From Amycolatopsis sp. NBC_01480 (GTDB lineage Bacteria; Actinomycetota; Actinomycetes; Mycobacteriales; Pseudonocardiaceae), in assembly GCF_036227205.1 (NCBI RefSeq), contig NZ_CP109442.1, forward strand, positions 6,510,001-6,574,000: a stretch of 64,000 nt of DNA, in the 5' to 3' direction. A model generated the notes under the pieces. It saw only the letters and a list, made by a program, of their open reading frames with translations, did no database searches and was not told where the DNA came from. Positions 51,221 to 61,535 of this stretch are shown one piece after another (within the stretch, counting starts at the first letter, position 1; each line of letters opens with the position of its first letter). Position numbers and translations under genes: made by a program.

Positions 51221-52024
51221 ATGGCCGTGACCCACACGAGCGTCGACGCCGAGGCCGCGGCCCGGCTGGTGGCGTTCGGCATGCGGCCGAAGCAGCTGCC
51301 GGCCCGCGACGTCGTCTACGGCGAGCTGGTCCGCCGGTACGCCGAGGACAACGCGTTCAAGGCGCTCACCCACGCGGTCGCGTCCGGCCTCGGGCTGATG
51401 GTGCTGGAGGTCAACCAGCAGGCGGGCGCGGTGCTCGCGGCCACCGACGAGTCGATCTTCGAGATCAAGATGGACAGTTACGCGCGGCAGAGCAAGATCC
51501 GCGAGCGCCGCGAGACCGAGAAGGTGCTGCACGGGCTGATCCACCTGGCCACCGCGGCCCTGGGCTACCCGCGCCCGGACGACCTGGCCAACGACACGTA
51601 CATCGGCCGCGTCAGCGTCGAGCTGGTGGACGCGATGGTCCGCGAGGCCGCGCGCATCCTCGACGAGCGCGCGCAGCAGGCCGAGGCCAACAACGACCCG
51701 CTGGCCGACGCGCCGGAGCTGGAGCAGGCCTGGCGCGCGTACGCCCGGCGCCCCGCCGCCGCGGCCACCAAGGACGGCCGGATGGCCGCCGACACCACCC
51801 GGGGCATGGTCGCGCGCGCCCTGCGGTTCCTCGCCGACCAGGGCTTCCTGGTGCCGGTGAGCGACGAGCAGGGCGGCACCTACCGCACCACCGGCCGTTA
51901 CCAGATCCAGGTGCGCGAGCTGGCCGCCGACGCGGCGTTCGACGACCTGCTGGCACTCGACGTCGTCGCGGTCGCGGGTGCCGGGGGCACGCTGCGCGCG
52001 GCCACCACGGACACGCTGCAGTAA
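51221..52024 (+). CDS. SMC cassette subunit 2, MukE/JetB-like (inferred)
   Basis: The 267-residue protein starts one base after the preceding stop. It has a helical N-terminus (VVYGELVRRYAEDNAFKALTHAVASGLGLMVLEV), then IFEIKMDSYARQSKIRERRETEKVLHGLIHLATAALGYPRP and a probable winged helix near the C-terminus (MVARALRFLADQGFLVPVSDEQGGTYRTTGRYQIQVREL). Size, fold and position suit the KITE-type MukE/MksE/JetB subunit. A strict family match is not claimed. Confidence 0.7.
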   Translation: MAVTHTSVDAEAAARLVAFGMRPKQLPARDVVYGELVRRYAEDNAFKALTHAVASGLGLMVLEVNQQAGAVLAATDESIFEIKMDSYARQSKIRERRETEKVLHGLIHLATAALGYPRPDDLANDTYIGRVSVELVDAMVREAARILDERAQQAEANNDPLADAPELEQAWRAYARRPAAAATKDGRMAADTTRGMVARALRFLADQGFLVPVSDEQGGTYRTTGRYQIQVRELAADAAFDDLLALDVVAVAGAGGTLRAATTDTLQ

Positions 52025-52036
52025 GAGGGGACTTCG

Positions 52037-55000
52037 ATGTACGAGCTTTCGCGGGTCCGCCTGCACTCGGTGGGCCCCGCGGGCGCCCGCTACCAGGACG
52101 TGGTGCTGGACTTCAGCGGCGTCGGCGCCACCATCACCGCGCCCAAGCAGGACGCGCTGTTCAGCGCCGGGATCCACGCCGGAGGCCCGGTGCGCCGGCC
52201 CTCGCCCGCCAGCGTGCTGTTCCTGGAGAACGGCGGCGGCAAGTCGGTGCTGATCAAGCTGATCTTCTCGGTGATGCTGCCGGGCCGCCGCCAGGTGGTC
52301 GGCACCACGAGCACCAAGGTGCTGGAGAAGTTCGTGGCGGCCAAGGACGTCTCGCACGTGGCGCTGGAGTGGCTGCACGTGGAGACCGGCCAGCGGGTGA
52401 TCACCGGCAAGGTCTCGGAATGGCGCGGGCACGTGACGTCCGCGGACTCGGAGAACCTGGTCGACTCCTGGTACTGCTTCCGCCCGACGCCCGCGCTGGC
52501 GCTGGACTCCCTGCCGCTGACGGAGGAGTCGCGGCTGCTCACCATGTCCGGCTTCCACGACCGGATCGCCGCCTCGGCGCTGGCCGAGCCGGAGCTGGAG
52601 CTGTTCTGGACGCGCCGGCACCACGAGTGGACCGGCCGGCTCGACGGCCTCGGCCTGGACACCGAGCTGTTCCGCTACCAGCGCGCGATGAACGCCGGTG
52701 AGGGAGAGGCGGCGGACGCGTTCCAGTTCTCCACCGACGAGGCCTTCGTCGAGTTCCTGCTGCGCGCGGTGCTCTCGGAGGAGGAGCCGAAGGACCTCGC
52801 GCAGGTCGTTTCGACCTACTCGCACAACCTGGCCCAGCGCGGGGACCTGTTGGCGGAGAAGGACTTCGTGTCCGGTGCGCTCGAGCTCCTCGGCCCGCTC
52901 GCCGAAGAGGAGGGCGTCGCCGCCGCGTCCCGCCGGATCGCCGCCGTCGCGCGCGCGGACCTGCAGGAGCTGGCCGGGCGGATCCACGCGCGCAACGAGC
53001 TGGAGAACGCGCGGCTGGACGGCCTGGACGACCACGTCGAAGAGGTGAAGACGGCGGAGAAGCTCGCGGAGGGCGACCACCGCCGCCTCGCCGCCGGGGT
53101 CACCGAGCTGCGCCGCCTGGTCGCGGTGCTGCGCCTCGACGAGGCCCAGTCCGCCCGCAAGCGCGTGGACGCCGAGCTGGCCGAAGCCAAGACCGAGGCC
53201 GAGGCCTGGCGCGAGACCGCCACCGTGCTGAACCAGCTGAACGCCGGCCGCAAGGCGAAAGACCTGCGTGAGCTGGTCGGCAACCGCGAGGAGAAGGCCA
53301 AGCCCGCGCTCGAAGCCCGCAACGCGGCGGCGTCGGCGCTCGGCCGGGGCCTGCTCGCGCTGGCCCGCGACGCGCAGCGGCAGGCCGACAAGGCCGAGGC
53401 GCACGCGGACGCGTTGCGCGCGGAGGCGGAGAAGGCGCAGACCGACCGGGACGAGGCCGCGAACCTGGCCGCCGGGCGTCGCGCCGAAGCCCGTGGGCTG
53501 TCCGCCCGGATCGCCGAGCTGCGCGAGGAGATCTCCGGATCCGTCCGAAGTGGACTGCTGAGCGCGGGCACCGACGTCGCCGAGGCCGCCCGCACGGCCC
53601 GGGCCGCGGCTGAGAGTGCCGCCGCCGAGTTCGCCCGGCGTGAGCAGGAGCTGGAGCGCGTCGCCGAGGATCTCCAAGCGGCGCAACGAGCCGTGAACGA
53701 GGCACACCAGCTGTCCGGGTCCACCCAGGACCGCCAGGTGCGGGCGCTCGAAGACCTCGACCGCGCGCACCGCCGTACCGACGCGCTCGCCGCGGAGCCC
53801 CGCCTGGTCGAGCTGCTCGGCGCCGACGACGTGAACCTGGAGAGCGACCTTCCCGTTCTGCTGCAACGGCTTCGCGAGGCGAGCGCGACCGTCGAGCGGG
53901 AGCAGACCGAGCTGCGGATGGCCGAGTCCGCCGACGAGCGGGCGCTGTCCGCGCTCGGTTCGGGCGGGCTGCTGCCGCCGCCGCAGGACGTGCAGGCCGC
54001 CCTCGACGCGTTGGAGCAGGCCGGGATCACGGCGTGGTCCGGCTGGCGCTATCTGTCCAAACTGGACTCCGTCCGCCGCGACGAGGTGCTGGAACGGCTG
54101 CCGCAGCTGGTCGCCGGGGTGCTGCTGAACGACGTCGCGCAGGTGCCGCGGGCCCGCGAGGTGCTGGCGAACAGCCGGCTGCTGCCGAGCGCGGTCATCG
54201 CGGTGGGCACGACCGACGCGTTCCAGGCCGCGGACGGGGCACTGTCTTCGGGCGTCGAGTCCTGCGTCGAATTCATTGTCCCGCCGAACCCGGCGATGTA
54301 CGACGAGGAGGCGGCCGACACCGAGCGCGAGGCCGTGGCGCAGCGCAACACCGAGCGGCAGCGGCGCCTGGAGCGGCTGGCCGAGTCGCTGTCGGCCGAC
54401 GGCGCGCTGACCTGGAAGCTCACCACCTGGCGTGAGGACTACCCGCCGGGCGCGATCGCGACGCTGGCCGAGCAGGCCCAGACCGCCCGTACCGCAAGGG
54501 AAACCGCGCAGACCGCGCTCACTCAGGCGGAGACGGAGTTCGCGCGGCTGAGCGAGAAGGCGGCGACGCTGCGCGAGCGCGTGCCGGCGTTGCGCGTGGC
54601 GTTGGCGGAGGCCGAGGACAAGGCGCGACGGCTCGCGGAGCTGTCGACGCGCGCGGTGCGCGTTGCCGAATGGACCGAAGAAGTCGAGCGTGCGGGCGAG
54701 ATCGCGGAGCGCGCGGAGGTCAACGCCTCCGATGCGGCGGCGAAGGCCGCGCGGCTGCGCGAGCAGGCGGGGGAGGAGCAGCGGACCGCTGACGGCCACC
54801 GTCGTACCGCCACCACCGCTCGTGCCGAGCTGGCCGAAGTGCCGGGCGCCGGCGAGCTGGGCGAGGACGTCGAAGCCCCGGCCGAGCCGGTGGACGCGCT
54901 GAGGCGGACCTTCGCGTCGGCGTCCGAGGCCTACGCGAAGGTGGAGGTCGGCAGCGACCTGCGCGCCGAGCTGGACCAGGCCGAATCGGCCGAGGCCGCC

Positions 55001-56512
55001 GCGGGCTCCGCGCTGGAGTCGCTGGACGAGGCCGTGCGCCGTCGTTCGGCGGAGCTGCTGGAGACCCCGGACGGCTCGGACGCCTCGGCTCGTGCGGCGG
55101 CGCTGGCCCGGGCGCGGCGCGTCGTCGACTCGGTGGAGGAGGAGCGCACCGAGGCGATCGGGCTGGTCTCCACGCGGCGGGCGGAGCTGGAAGTGCTGCC
55201 GTTGCAGTCCGGCGCGGCCCCCGCCGACCGTCCGCGCGACATCGAGCACGGCCTGGAGCTGATCGACGCCGCGTCGCTGGAAGTCTCGGCGGCGGCCCGG
55301 AAATGGGAGGAACTGCAGGAGCGGCGTGCGGCGGCGGAGGCGACGCTGGACTCGGCGAAGGCGTCGGCGTCCGGCTTCGCGCTGCTCGCGGAGTCGCTCG
55401 CGCACCTGCAACCCGAAGCCGCGGAGGCTGCGTACGACGGCGACGTCGACACGGCGCGCGCGAAGCACACCCAGCTCAACGCCGTACTGGCTGAAGCGCA
55501 GCAAGCCGCGGACACCGGCGACAAGCGCGTACGCGAGGCGGCTGACCAGCTGGCCCAGTACGCCACGGAGAAGCGCTTCGAGAAGCTGAGCACACCCGTA
55601 CGTCAGCAGGTGATCTCGGTGAAGCGCGACCAGCTGCCGGTGCACGCGGGCGAGTGGGCCGAGGCGCTGCGGCCGCGGCTGCGCACGCTGACCGACGACC
55701 TCGCCCAGATCGACCGGCACCGCGGCGGCATCATCACGCGCCTGCAGGGCATGGTCGACGGCGCGTTGCGGACGCTGCGCTCGGCCCAGCGCGTCTCGCG
55801 GCTGCCGGACGGGCTCGGCGACTGGTCGGGTCAGGAGTTCCTGCGGATCCGGTTCACGGAGCTGGAGGAGAACGTGCTGGCGGAGAAGCTCGGCGAGGTC
55901 GTCGACGAGGCCGCGGCCGGCAAGACCGCCGACGGCCGAGACGTCAAGCGAGACGGGCTTTCCCTGGTGCTGCGCGGAGTCCAGGTGTCGGCGCCGAAGG
56001 GCTTCCGCGTCGACATGCTGAAGCCGGACTCCGTGCTGCGCACCGAACGCCAGCGTGTTTCCGAGATCCGCGACGTGTTCTCCGGCGGCCAGCAGCTCAC
56101 CGCGGCGATCATCCTGTACTGCACGCTCGCGGCGCTGCGCGCGAACAACCGCGGCAAGGCGCGCAACCGGCACTCCGGCGTGCTGTTCCTGGACAACCCG
56201 ATCGGCCGCGCGTCGGCGGGCTATCTGCTGGAGCTGCAGCGCGCAGTCGCGGAGGCACTGGGCGTCCAGCTGATCTACACGACGGGCCTGTTCGACGCCG
56301 GCGCGCTCGCGGAATTCCCGCTGATCGTCCGCCTCCGCAACGACGCGGACCTGCGTGCGGGCCGCAAGTACCTCTCGGTCGACTCGACCATCCGGACTTC
56401 TCTGGACGACCTCGGCGAGCCCGACGGCGTCGCCCGCCTCTCGGCGACGCGCATGTTCACCCGCGGCGCGGCCGATGCCGAGGAACCTGCGCAGGACGAA
56501 CAGACGGCGTAG
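52037..56512 (+). CDS. SMC/MukB-like ATPase of a three-gene cassette
   Basis: The 1491-residue protein has Walker A SVLFLENGGGKSVLIKL (residues ~59-75). A long Ala/Glu/Arg coiled coil follows, then a globular insert around residues 650-760 (AGITAWSGWRYLSKL, LPSAVIAVGTTDAFQAADGA) that looks like a hinge. A second coiled coil leads to the C-terminal head with signature VFSGGQQLTAAIIL (~1349) and Walker B VLFLDNPIGRAS (~1381-1392). Its length equals E. coli MukB rather than the ~1100 of Wadjet JetC. Walker B ends Asp-Asn rather than Asp-Glu, so hydrolysis may be slow or use another base. GAGGGGA lies 6 bases before ATG. No nuclease subunit gene is next to it. Confidence 0.85.
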   Translation: MYELSRVRLHSVGPAGARYQDVVLDFSGVGATITAPKQDALFSAGIHAGGPVRRPSPASVLFLENGGGKSVLIKLIFSVMLPGRRQVVGTTSTKVLEKFVAAKDVSHVALEWLHVETGQRVITGKVSEWRGHVTSADSENLVDSWYCFRPTPALALDSLPLTEESRLLTMSGFHDRIAASALAEPELELFWTRRHHEWTGRLDGLGLDTELFRYQRAMNAGEGEAADAFQFSTDEAFVEFLLRAVLSEEEPKDLAQVVSTYSHNLAQRGDLLAEKDFVSGALELLGPLAEEEGVAAASRRIAAVARADLQELAGRIHARNELENARLDGLDDHVEEVKTAEKLAEGDHRRLAAGVTELRRLVAVLRLDEAQSARKRVDAELAEAKTEAEAWRETATVLNQLNAGRKAKDLRELVGNREEKAKPALEARNAAASALGRGLLALARDAQRQADKAEAHADALRAEAEKAQTDRDEAANLAAGRRAEARGLSARIAELREEISGSVRSGLLSAGTDVAEAARTARAAAESAAAEFARREQELERVAEDLQAAQRAVNEAHQLSGSTQDRQVRALEDLDRAHRRTDALAAEPRLVELLGADDVNLESDLPVLLQRLREASATVEREQTELRMAESADERALSALGSGGLLPPPQDVQAALDALEQAGITAWSGWRYLSKLDSVRRDEVLERLPQLVAGVLLNDVAQVPRAREVLANSRLLPSAVIAVGTTDAFQAADGALSSGVESCVEFIVPPNPAMYDEEAADTEREAVAQRNTERQRRLERLAESLSADGALTWKLTTWREDYPPGAIATLAEQAQTARTARETAQTALTQAETEFARLSEKAATLRERVPALRVALAEAEDKARRLAELSTRAVRVAEWTEEVERAGEIAERAEVNASDAAAKAARLREQAGEEQRTADGHRRTATTARAELAEVPGAGELGEDVEAPAEPVDALRRTFASASEAYAKVEVGSDLRAELDQAESAEAAAGSALESLDEAVRRRSAELLETPDGSDASARAAALARARRVVDSVEEERTEAIGLVSTRRAELEVLPLQSGAAPADRPRDIEHGLELIDAASLEVSAAARKWEELQERRAAAEATLDSAKASASGFALLAESLAHLQPEAAEAAYDGDVDTARAKHTQLNAVLAEAQQAADTGDKRVREAADQLAQYATEKRFEKLSTPVRQQVISVKRDQLPVHAGEWAEALRPRLRTLTDDLAQIDRHRGGIITRLQGMVDGALRTLRSAQRVSRLPDGLGDWSGQEFLRIRFTELEENVLAEKLGEVVDEAAAGKTADGRDVKRDGLSLVLRGVQVSAPKGFRVDMLKPDSVLRTERQRVSEIRDVFSGGQQLTAAIILYCTLAALRANNRGKARNRHSGVLFLDNPIGRASAGYLLELQRAVAEALGVQLIYTTGLFDAGALAEFPLIVRLRNDADLRAGRKYLSVDSTIRTSLDDLGEPDGVARLSATRMFTRGAADAEEPAQDEQTA

Positions 56513-56567
56513 GCGTGGTGTGGCACGGGGTAGCACCACGTGCCACTTCATCCCGTTGAATAGCCCC

Positions 56568-56741
56568 ATGAGCCTCCACCACGAGATCACCCAGCGGGAC
56601 CTGCGCAGCAGATCCCAGGCGGTCACCCGCGCGCAGTTCGCCCGGGGATCCGAGCACGCGCCCGTGGTAGACCTGGAGAGCTTCCGCGCGGAGTCTGATG
56701 CGAGCCTCGACGGTGGGGCGTCCGACCCGTATGAGCGGTGA
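56568..56741 (+). pseudogene. Phd/YefM-type antitoxin remnant
   Basis: MSLHHEITQRDLRSRSQAVT is the typical N-terminus of a Phd-family antitoxin. After about 35 residues the sequence loses similarity and stops at 57 residues, short of the usual ~80. It lies 55 bp after the SMC gene and is followed by fragments of a PIN toxin. The DNA-binding half may survive, the toxin-neutralising half does not. The 304 bases between this remnant and the toxin fragment hold no gene I can support. Confidence 0.6.
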
Positions 56742-57045
56742 GACCAGTGAAATTCACGGGTTGCCGGACACGAACATCGGCGATCCCGCGCCGTCGGATC
56801 GACCACGCCTGGTGTTTCGTGGTGTGGCGCTCGGTGATCCCGGCGCGGGCGTGGTGGAGCGGATGCCTCGTTGGCTGCGCTGAGTGCAGCCCATGAGGCA
56901 TTCGCTGCGTGTCGTTGTGTCACTGGGATCTCAGGGACCTCGGGAGTCACATCTGTCACCGGCTCGCGGCCCGCTCCGGCCATGTTCCCCGTGCAGTGGC
57001 CGGCTCCCGGCCTCGACCGTTCCAGCAAGCCACGTCAACCCGACC

Positions 57046-57298
57046 GGATCACGCGACACCAGCTGCCGGACGTACTGTCGATCAGCGCCGTCACCCTCGC
57101 CGAGCTTTCCGCCGGCCCGCAGCACGTCGGCTCGCCGGAGTCCTGGCCGCGGGCCGGACGCCGCGGCGACGGGTCGCCGACCTGATGATCGCCAGCACGG
57201 CCATCGCGTGGCGGCTTCCGTTGTACACCACCAATCCCCAGGACTTCGCCGGGCTGGAGTCGCTGCTTCACCTGGTTCCCGTCGATCGCCCGGCCTGA
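57046..57298 (+). pseudogene. VapC-type PIN toxin remnant
   Basis: One frame reads LPDVLSISAVTLAELSAGPQHV, the segment with the PIN-domain Glu. A second frame then reads RRLAGVLAAGRTPRRRVADL, MIASTAIAWRLPLYTTNPQDFAGL and VPVDRP, with the C-terminal Asp residues. The two belong to one PIN protein but are in different frames. The ~30 residues normally between them and the N-terminal Asp strand are missing. It is a decayed toxin that paired with the antitoxin remnant upstream. Confidence 0.75.
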
Positions 57299-57324
57299 CG
57301 GGGAACAACGGCGGGGAGGCCCGA

Positions 57325-58146
57325 GTTGATCGCGGCCTGGACAAACTCGGCCCGCTGGGCGTCGCCAGTCCCGTGTTCGGCGCGGCGGACACCGCCGCCG
57401 CGGCGGAGAAAGCCGTTGAGCTGGAAGAACTCGGCTTTTCGGAGCTGTGGCTGCCGGGCGGCCCGGGCAACAACCTGCCGCTCGTGCCGGCCGTCGTGCG
57501 GGCGACGAAGCGGATCACCGTGGCCAACGGGATCCTGCCGGTCGACCACGTGCCCGCGGCGGAGCTGGCGGAGGTGTACGGCGAGCTGGCCGAGTCGCAC
57601 CCCGGCCGGTTCGTGCCGGGCATCGGCGGCGCGCACGGCGCCCGTCCGCTGGCCACGCTGAACGCGTACTTCGACGAGATCGACCCGGTGGTCCCGCAAG
57701 CCGAGCGCGTCCTTTCGGCGATGGGGCCGAAGATGCTGGAGCTCGCGCGCGACCGTGCGGCGGCGGCCTACCCGAACCTCGTCACGCCCGGCTACATCGC
57801 GTCCGCGCGGGAGATCGTCGGCCCGGACACCCAGCTGGTGGTGGGCGTGCCGATCGTCGCGGAGACCGACGCGGACCGCGCCCGCGAAATCGTGCGCGGC
57901 GGCTCGCTGCCGTTCCTGTCCAGCGTTCCGGGTTACATCGCGAACTTCCGCCGCATGGGCTTCACCGACGCCGACATCACCGGCCTGTCCGACCACCTCG
58001 TCGACACGCTCACGGTGTGGGGCGACCTCGACGCCGTCGCCGCCGGCCTGCGCGCCTACCTCGACGCGGGCGCCGACCAGGTCGTGATCCACGTCGACGG
58101 ACTGCCGCTGTCCTGGCCCGCGGAGCTGCTTTCGGCGCTGGGCTGA
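57325..58146 (+). CDS. LLM-class F420-dependent oxidoreductase, start uncertain
   Basis: The TIM-barrel protein (about 273 residues) has LGPLGVASPVFGAADTAAAA, GFSELWLPGG, the RFVPGIGGAHG loop and a C-terminal GADQVVIHVDGLPL, typical of luciferase-like F420 enzymes. There is no ATG, GTG or TTG in frame near the expected N-terminus. GGGGAGG (57313-57319) is followed by GTT at 57325 where an initiator should be. The frame is open upstream only through toxin remnant DNA. So a start-codon mutation, a non-standard start or loss of the first codons are all possible. Confidence 0.75.
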   Translation, partial: VDRGLDKLGPLGVASPVFGAADTAAAAEKAVELEELGFSELWLPGGPGNNLPLVPAVVRATKRITVANGILPVDHVPAAELAEVYGELAESHPGRFVPGIGGAHGARPLATLNAYFDEIDPVVPQAERVLSAMGPKMLELARDRAAAAYPNLVTPGYIASAREIVGPDTQLVVGVPIVAETDADRAREIVRGGSLPFLSSVPGYIANFRRMGFTDADITGLSDHLVDTLTVWGDLDAVAAGLRAYLDAGADQVVIHVDGLPLSWPAELLSALG

Positions 58147-58147
58147 T

Positions 58148-58792
58148 TCAGTCCTTGCGGCCGGTGAACGCGAGCGTCGTGCCCAGGCCGATCATCACCA
58201 GCCCGCCGGTCCCGCCGATCAGCTCCAGCCGGCGGGGCGAGCGGGCGAACCACGAGCGGGCCGTGCCGGCCGCCACGGCCCAGACGCTGTCGGTGGCCAG
58301 CGCGATCACCGGCAGGCAGATCCCGAGCAGCAGCATCTGCGCCGGCACCGAACCCGCGCCCGCGTCGACGAACTGGGGCAGGATCGCGGCCAGGAACACG
58401 ATCGACTTGGGATTCGCGAAGCCCACCACGAACCCGTCGCGCAGCACGGCCCAGGTGCGCCCGGGGGCGGCGCGCACGGTGGACGCCATCGCCTCGGTGA
58501 GCTTGCGCCGTTTCCGGATCGCCTGCACGCCCAGGTAGACCAGGTACACCGCGCCCGCCAGCTTGATCGCCGTGAACACCGCCGCGGACGTCGTCACGAG
58601 CACCCCCAGCCCGAACGCCACCGCGACCACCTGCGTGTACACCCCGGTCGCATTGCCCACCACGGTCAGCAACGCCTCGCGCCGCCCCACGGTCAGCGCG
58701 CGGCTGATCGTGAACAGCACACTGGGCCCGGGAACGACAACCATGACGAACGTGAGCGCGGCGAACGCCACGAGGTGCGCGGTGGTGACCAT
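58148..58792 (-). CDS. LysE/RhtB family amino-acid exporter
   Basis: The 214-residue protein has about six membrane helices. The N-terminal family signature is LVAFAALTFVMVVVPGPSVLFTISRALTVGRREALLTVVG, and VGFANPKSIVFLAAILPQF follows. LysE-type exporters release amino acids or homoserine lactones. ATG at 58792 starts the usual MVTTAHLVAFA. It is convergent with the LLM gene (stop-to-stop distance 1 bp). Confidence 0.93.
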   Translation of the reverse strand: MVTTAHLVAFAALTFVMVVVPGPSVLFTISRALTVGRREALLTVVGNATGVYTQVVAVAFGLGVLVTTSAAVFTAIKLAGAVYLVYLGVQAIRKRRKLTEAMASTVRAAPGRTWAVLRDGFVVGFANPKSIVFLAAILPQFVDAGAGSVPAQMLLLGICLPVIALATDSVWAVAAGTARSWFARSPRRLELIGGTGGLVMIGLGTTLAFTGRKD

Positions 58793-59049
58793 GCGCCCGA
58801 GGGTAGAACCCGGCCCGGCGTGCCGACCACGTTTTTTCCGCGGTGGCCCGTCACCGGGTTCTCGTCGCACGCGCTGCGCCGTTCGCCGGTGGCCGGAGCT
58901 TTGTTGCTGCGAGGGCGGGAATGCTTGCGGTTGAGTCGTGGCGCTGCCTCTTGCCGTGCCGGGAGTCGCAGCCGCTGAGCCCCAGCGTCCTTGGCCCCGA
59001 CCTGCCGACCACGCGTTTTTGTCGTACCCCGCTGGTAAGAACTTGTCCT

Positions 59050-60225
59050 GTGAAGATCACCCCAGACCAGCGCCGGGCCAGGCTCGGCGTGCGGCACCAT
59101 CTCGCGGCCCCCGCCGCCTCGGCCGAACAGGCGGCCGACGGCGTCGTTGCCTTGCATGCCACCGATCCGGCGTCGGTGTACCTGGCCGTGCGAGCGCGGA
59201 CGGGCACCGACGCCGTGGCCGGGGTCGAGCGCGCGTTGTACGAAGACCGCACCCTGCTGCGGATCCTCGGCATGCGCCGCACGGTTTTCGTCACCGGGGT
59301 GGACACCGCGGCGCTCGTGCAGGCGGGCTGTTCGGCCGAAATCGCTGCCAAGCAACGGAAACTGCTCGAACAGCACCTCGCGAACCAGGGCCACCCGGAG
59401 AACCTGCCCGACCCGGGGCCGTGGCTGCGGGAGGTCGAGCAGAGCGTTGAAACCGCGTTGCGCGCCCGCGGTTCCGCCACCGCGCAGCAACTCGTGGAAG
59501 ACGAGCCGCGCCTGCGTCAGCAGCTGCACATGGCCAAGGGCAAGCCGTACGCGGCGATCGGCAACGTCACCAGCCGTGTGCTCTTCCAGCTCGCGGCCGA
59601 CGGGCGGATCGTGCGCGGCCGGCCGCGCGGCAGCTGGCTGAGCACCCAGTACCAGTGGGCACCGCTCGACGGGTGGCTGCCCGGTGGGCTCGCCACGTGG
59701 CCCGCCGACGAGGCGAGGGCGGAGCTGGCCCGCCGCTGGCTGCGCGCGTTCGGCCCCGCGCCCGTCGCCGACCTGCGCTGGTGGACCGGGTGGACGGCCG
59801 GACAGACGAAAAAGGCGCTCGCCGCCGTACAACCCGTGGAGGTCGACCTCGACGGTGAGCCCGGGGTGGTCCTCGCCGACGATCTCGAGCCGGTCGCCGA
59901 GCCCGCTCCGTGGGTCGCTCTGCTACCCGCGCTCGATCCCACGGCCATGGGCTGGGCGGCGCGCGATTGGTACGTCGGCGGCCACCGCGAAGCCCTGTTC
60001 GACCGCAGCGGAAACATCGGGCCCACCGTGTGGAGCGACGGGCGGGTGGTCGGGGCGTGGGCCCAGCGCGCGTCGGGTGAGGTCGTCACCCGGCTGTTCG
60101 AAGACGTTGGCTCGGACAAGGCGGCGGCCGTCGAGCGGGAGGCCGCCGGGCTCACCGAATGGCTGGGGGAGGTGCGCGTGATCCCGCGGTTCCGGACCCC
60201 GGCCGAGCGTGACCTGGGCGGGTGA
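59050..60225 (+). CDS. Winged-helix DNA-binding domain protein (HTH_42 / AlkZ-like)
   Basis: The 391-residue protein matches the three-winged-helix family that includes the glycosylases AlkZ/AlkX. Segments include ARLGVRHHLAAPA, VVALHATDPASVYLAVRAR, LLRILGMRRTVFV, RGRPRGSWLSTQYQWAP and DPTAMGWAARDWYVG. The catalytic Q-x-Q of AlkZ is replaced by LHATDP, so glycosylase activity is doubtful. GTG at 59050 is chosen at MKITPDQRRARLG. The 257 bp before it contain no gene; two TGCCGACCACG..TTTTT stretches lie there 185 bp apart. Confidence 0.8.
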   Translation: MKITPDQRRARLGVRHHLAAPAASAEQAADGVVALHATDPASVYLAVRARTGTDAVAGVERALYEDRTLLRILGMRRTVFVTGVDTAALVQAGCSAEIAAKQRKLLEQHLANQGHPENLPDPGPWLREVEQSVETALRARGSATAQQLVEDEPRLRQQLHMAKGKPYAAIGNVTSRVLFQLAADGRIVRGRPRGSWLSTQYQWAPLDGWLPGGLATWPADEARAELARRWLRAFGPAPVADLRWWTGWTAGQTKKALAAVQPVEVDLDGEPGVVLADDLEPVAEPAPWVALLPALDPTAMGWAARDWYVGGHREALFDRSGNIGPTVWSDGRVVGAWAQRASGEVVTRLFEDVGSDKAAAVEREAAGLTEWLGEVRVIPRFRTPAERDLGG

Positions 60226-61530
<1,305 letters not shown>

Positions 61531-61535
61531 ACCCG

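Noticed and set aside
49735..56512. Straight assignment as a Wadjet (JetABCD) system
   Set aside because: No JetD nuclease gene is adjacent, the ATPase is too long for JetC and subunit 1 does not resemble DUF3375.
50894..57028. A 2044-codon open frame on the minus strand opposite the SMC cassette
   Set aside because: It is a GC-bias shadow: composition is His/Arg/Gln/Val-rich low complexity with no domain, while the plus strand holds clear ATPase motifs.
59050..60225. Active AlkZ-type DNA glycosylase
   Set aside because: The catalytic Gln-x-Gln motif is not present at the expected place, so only the fold family is assigned.
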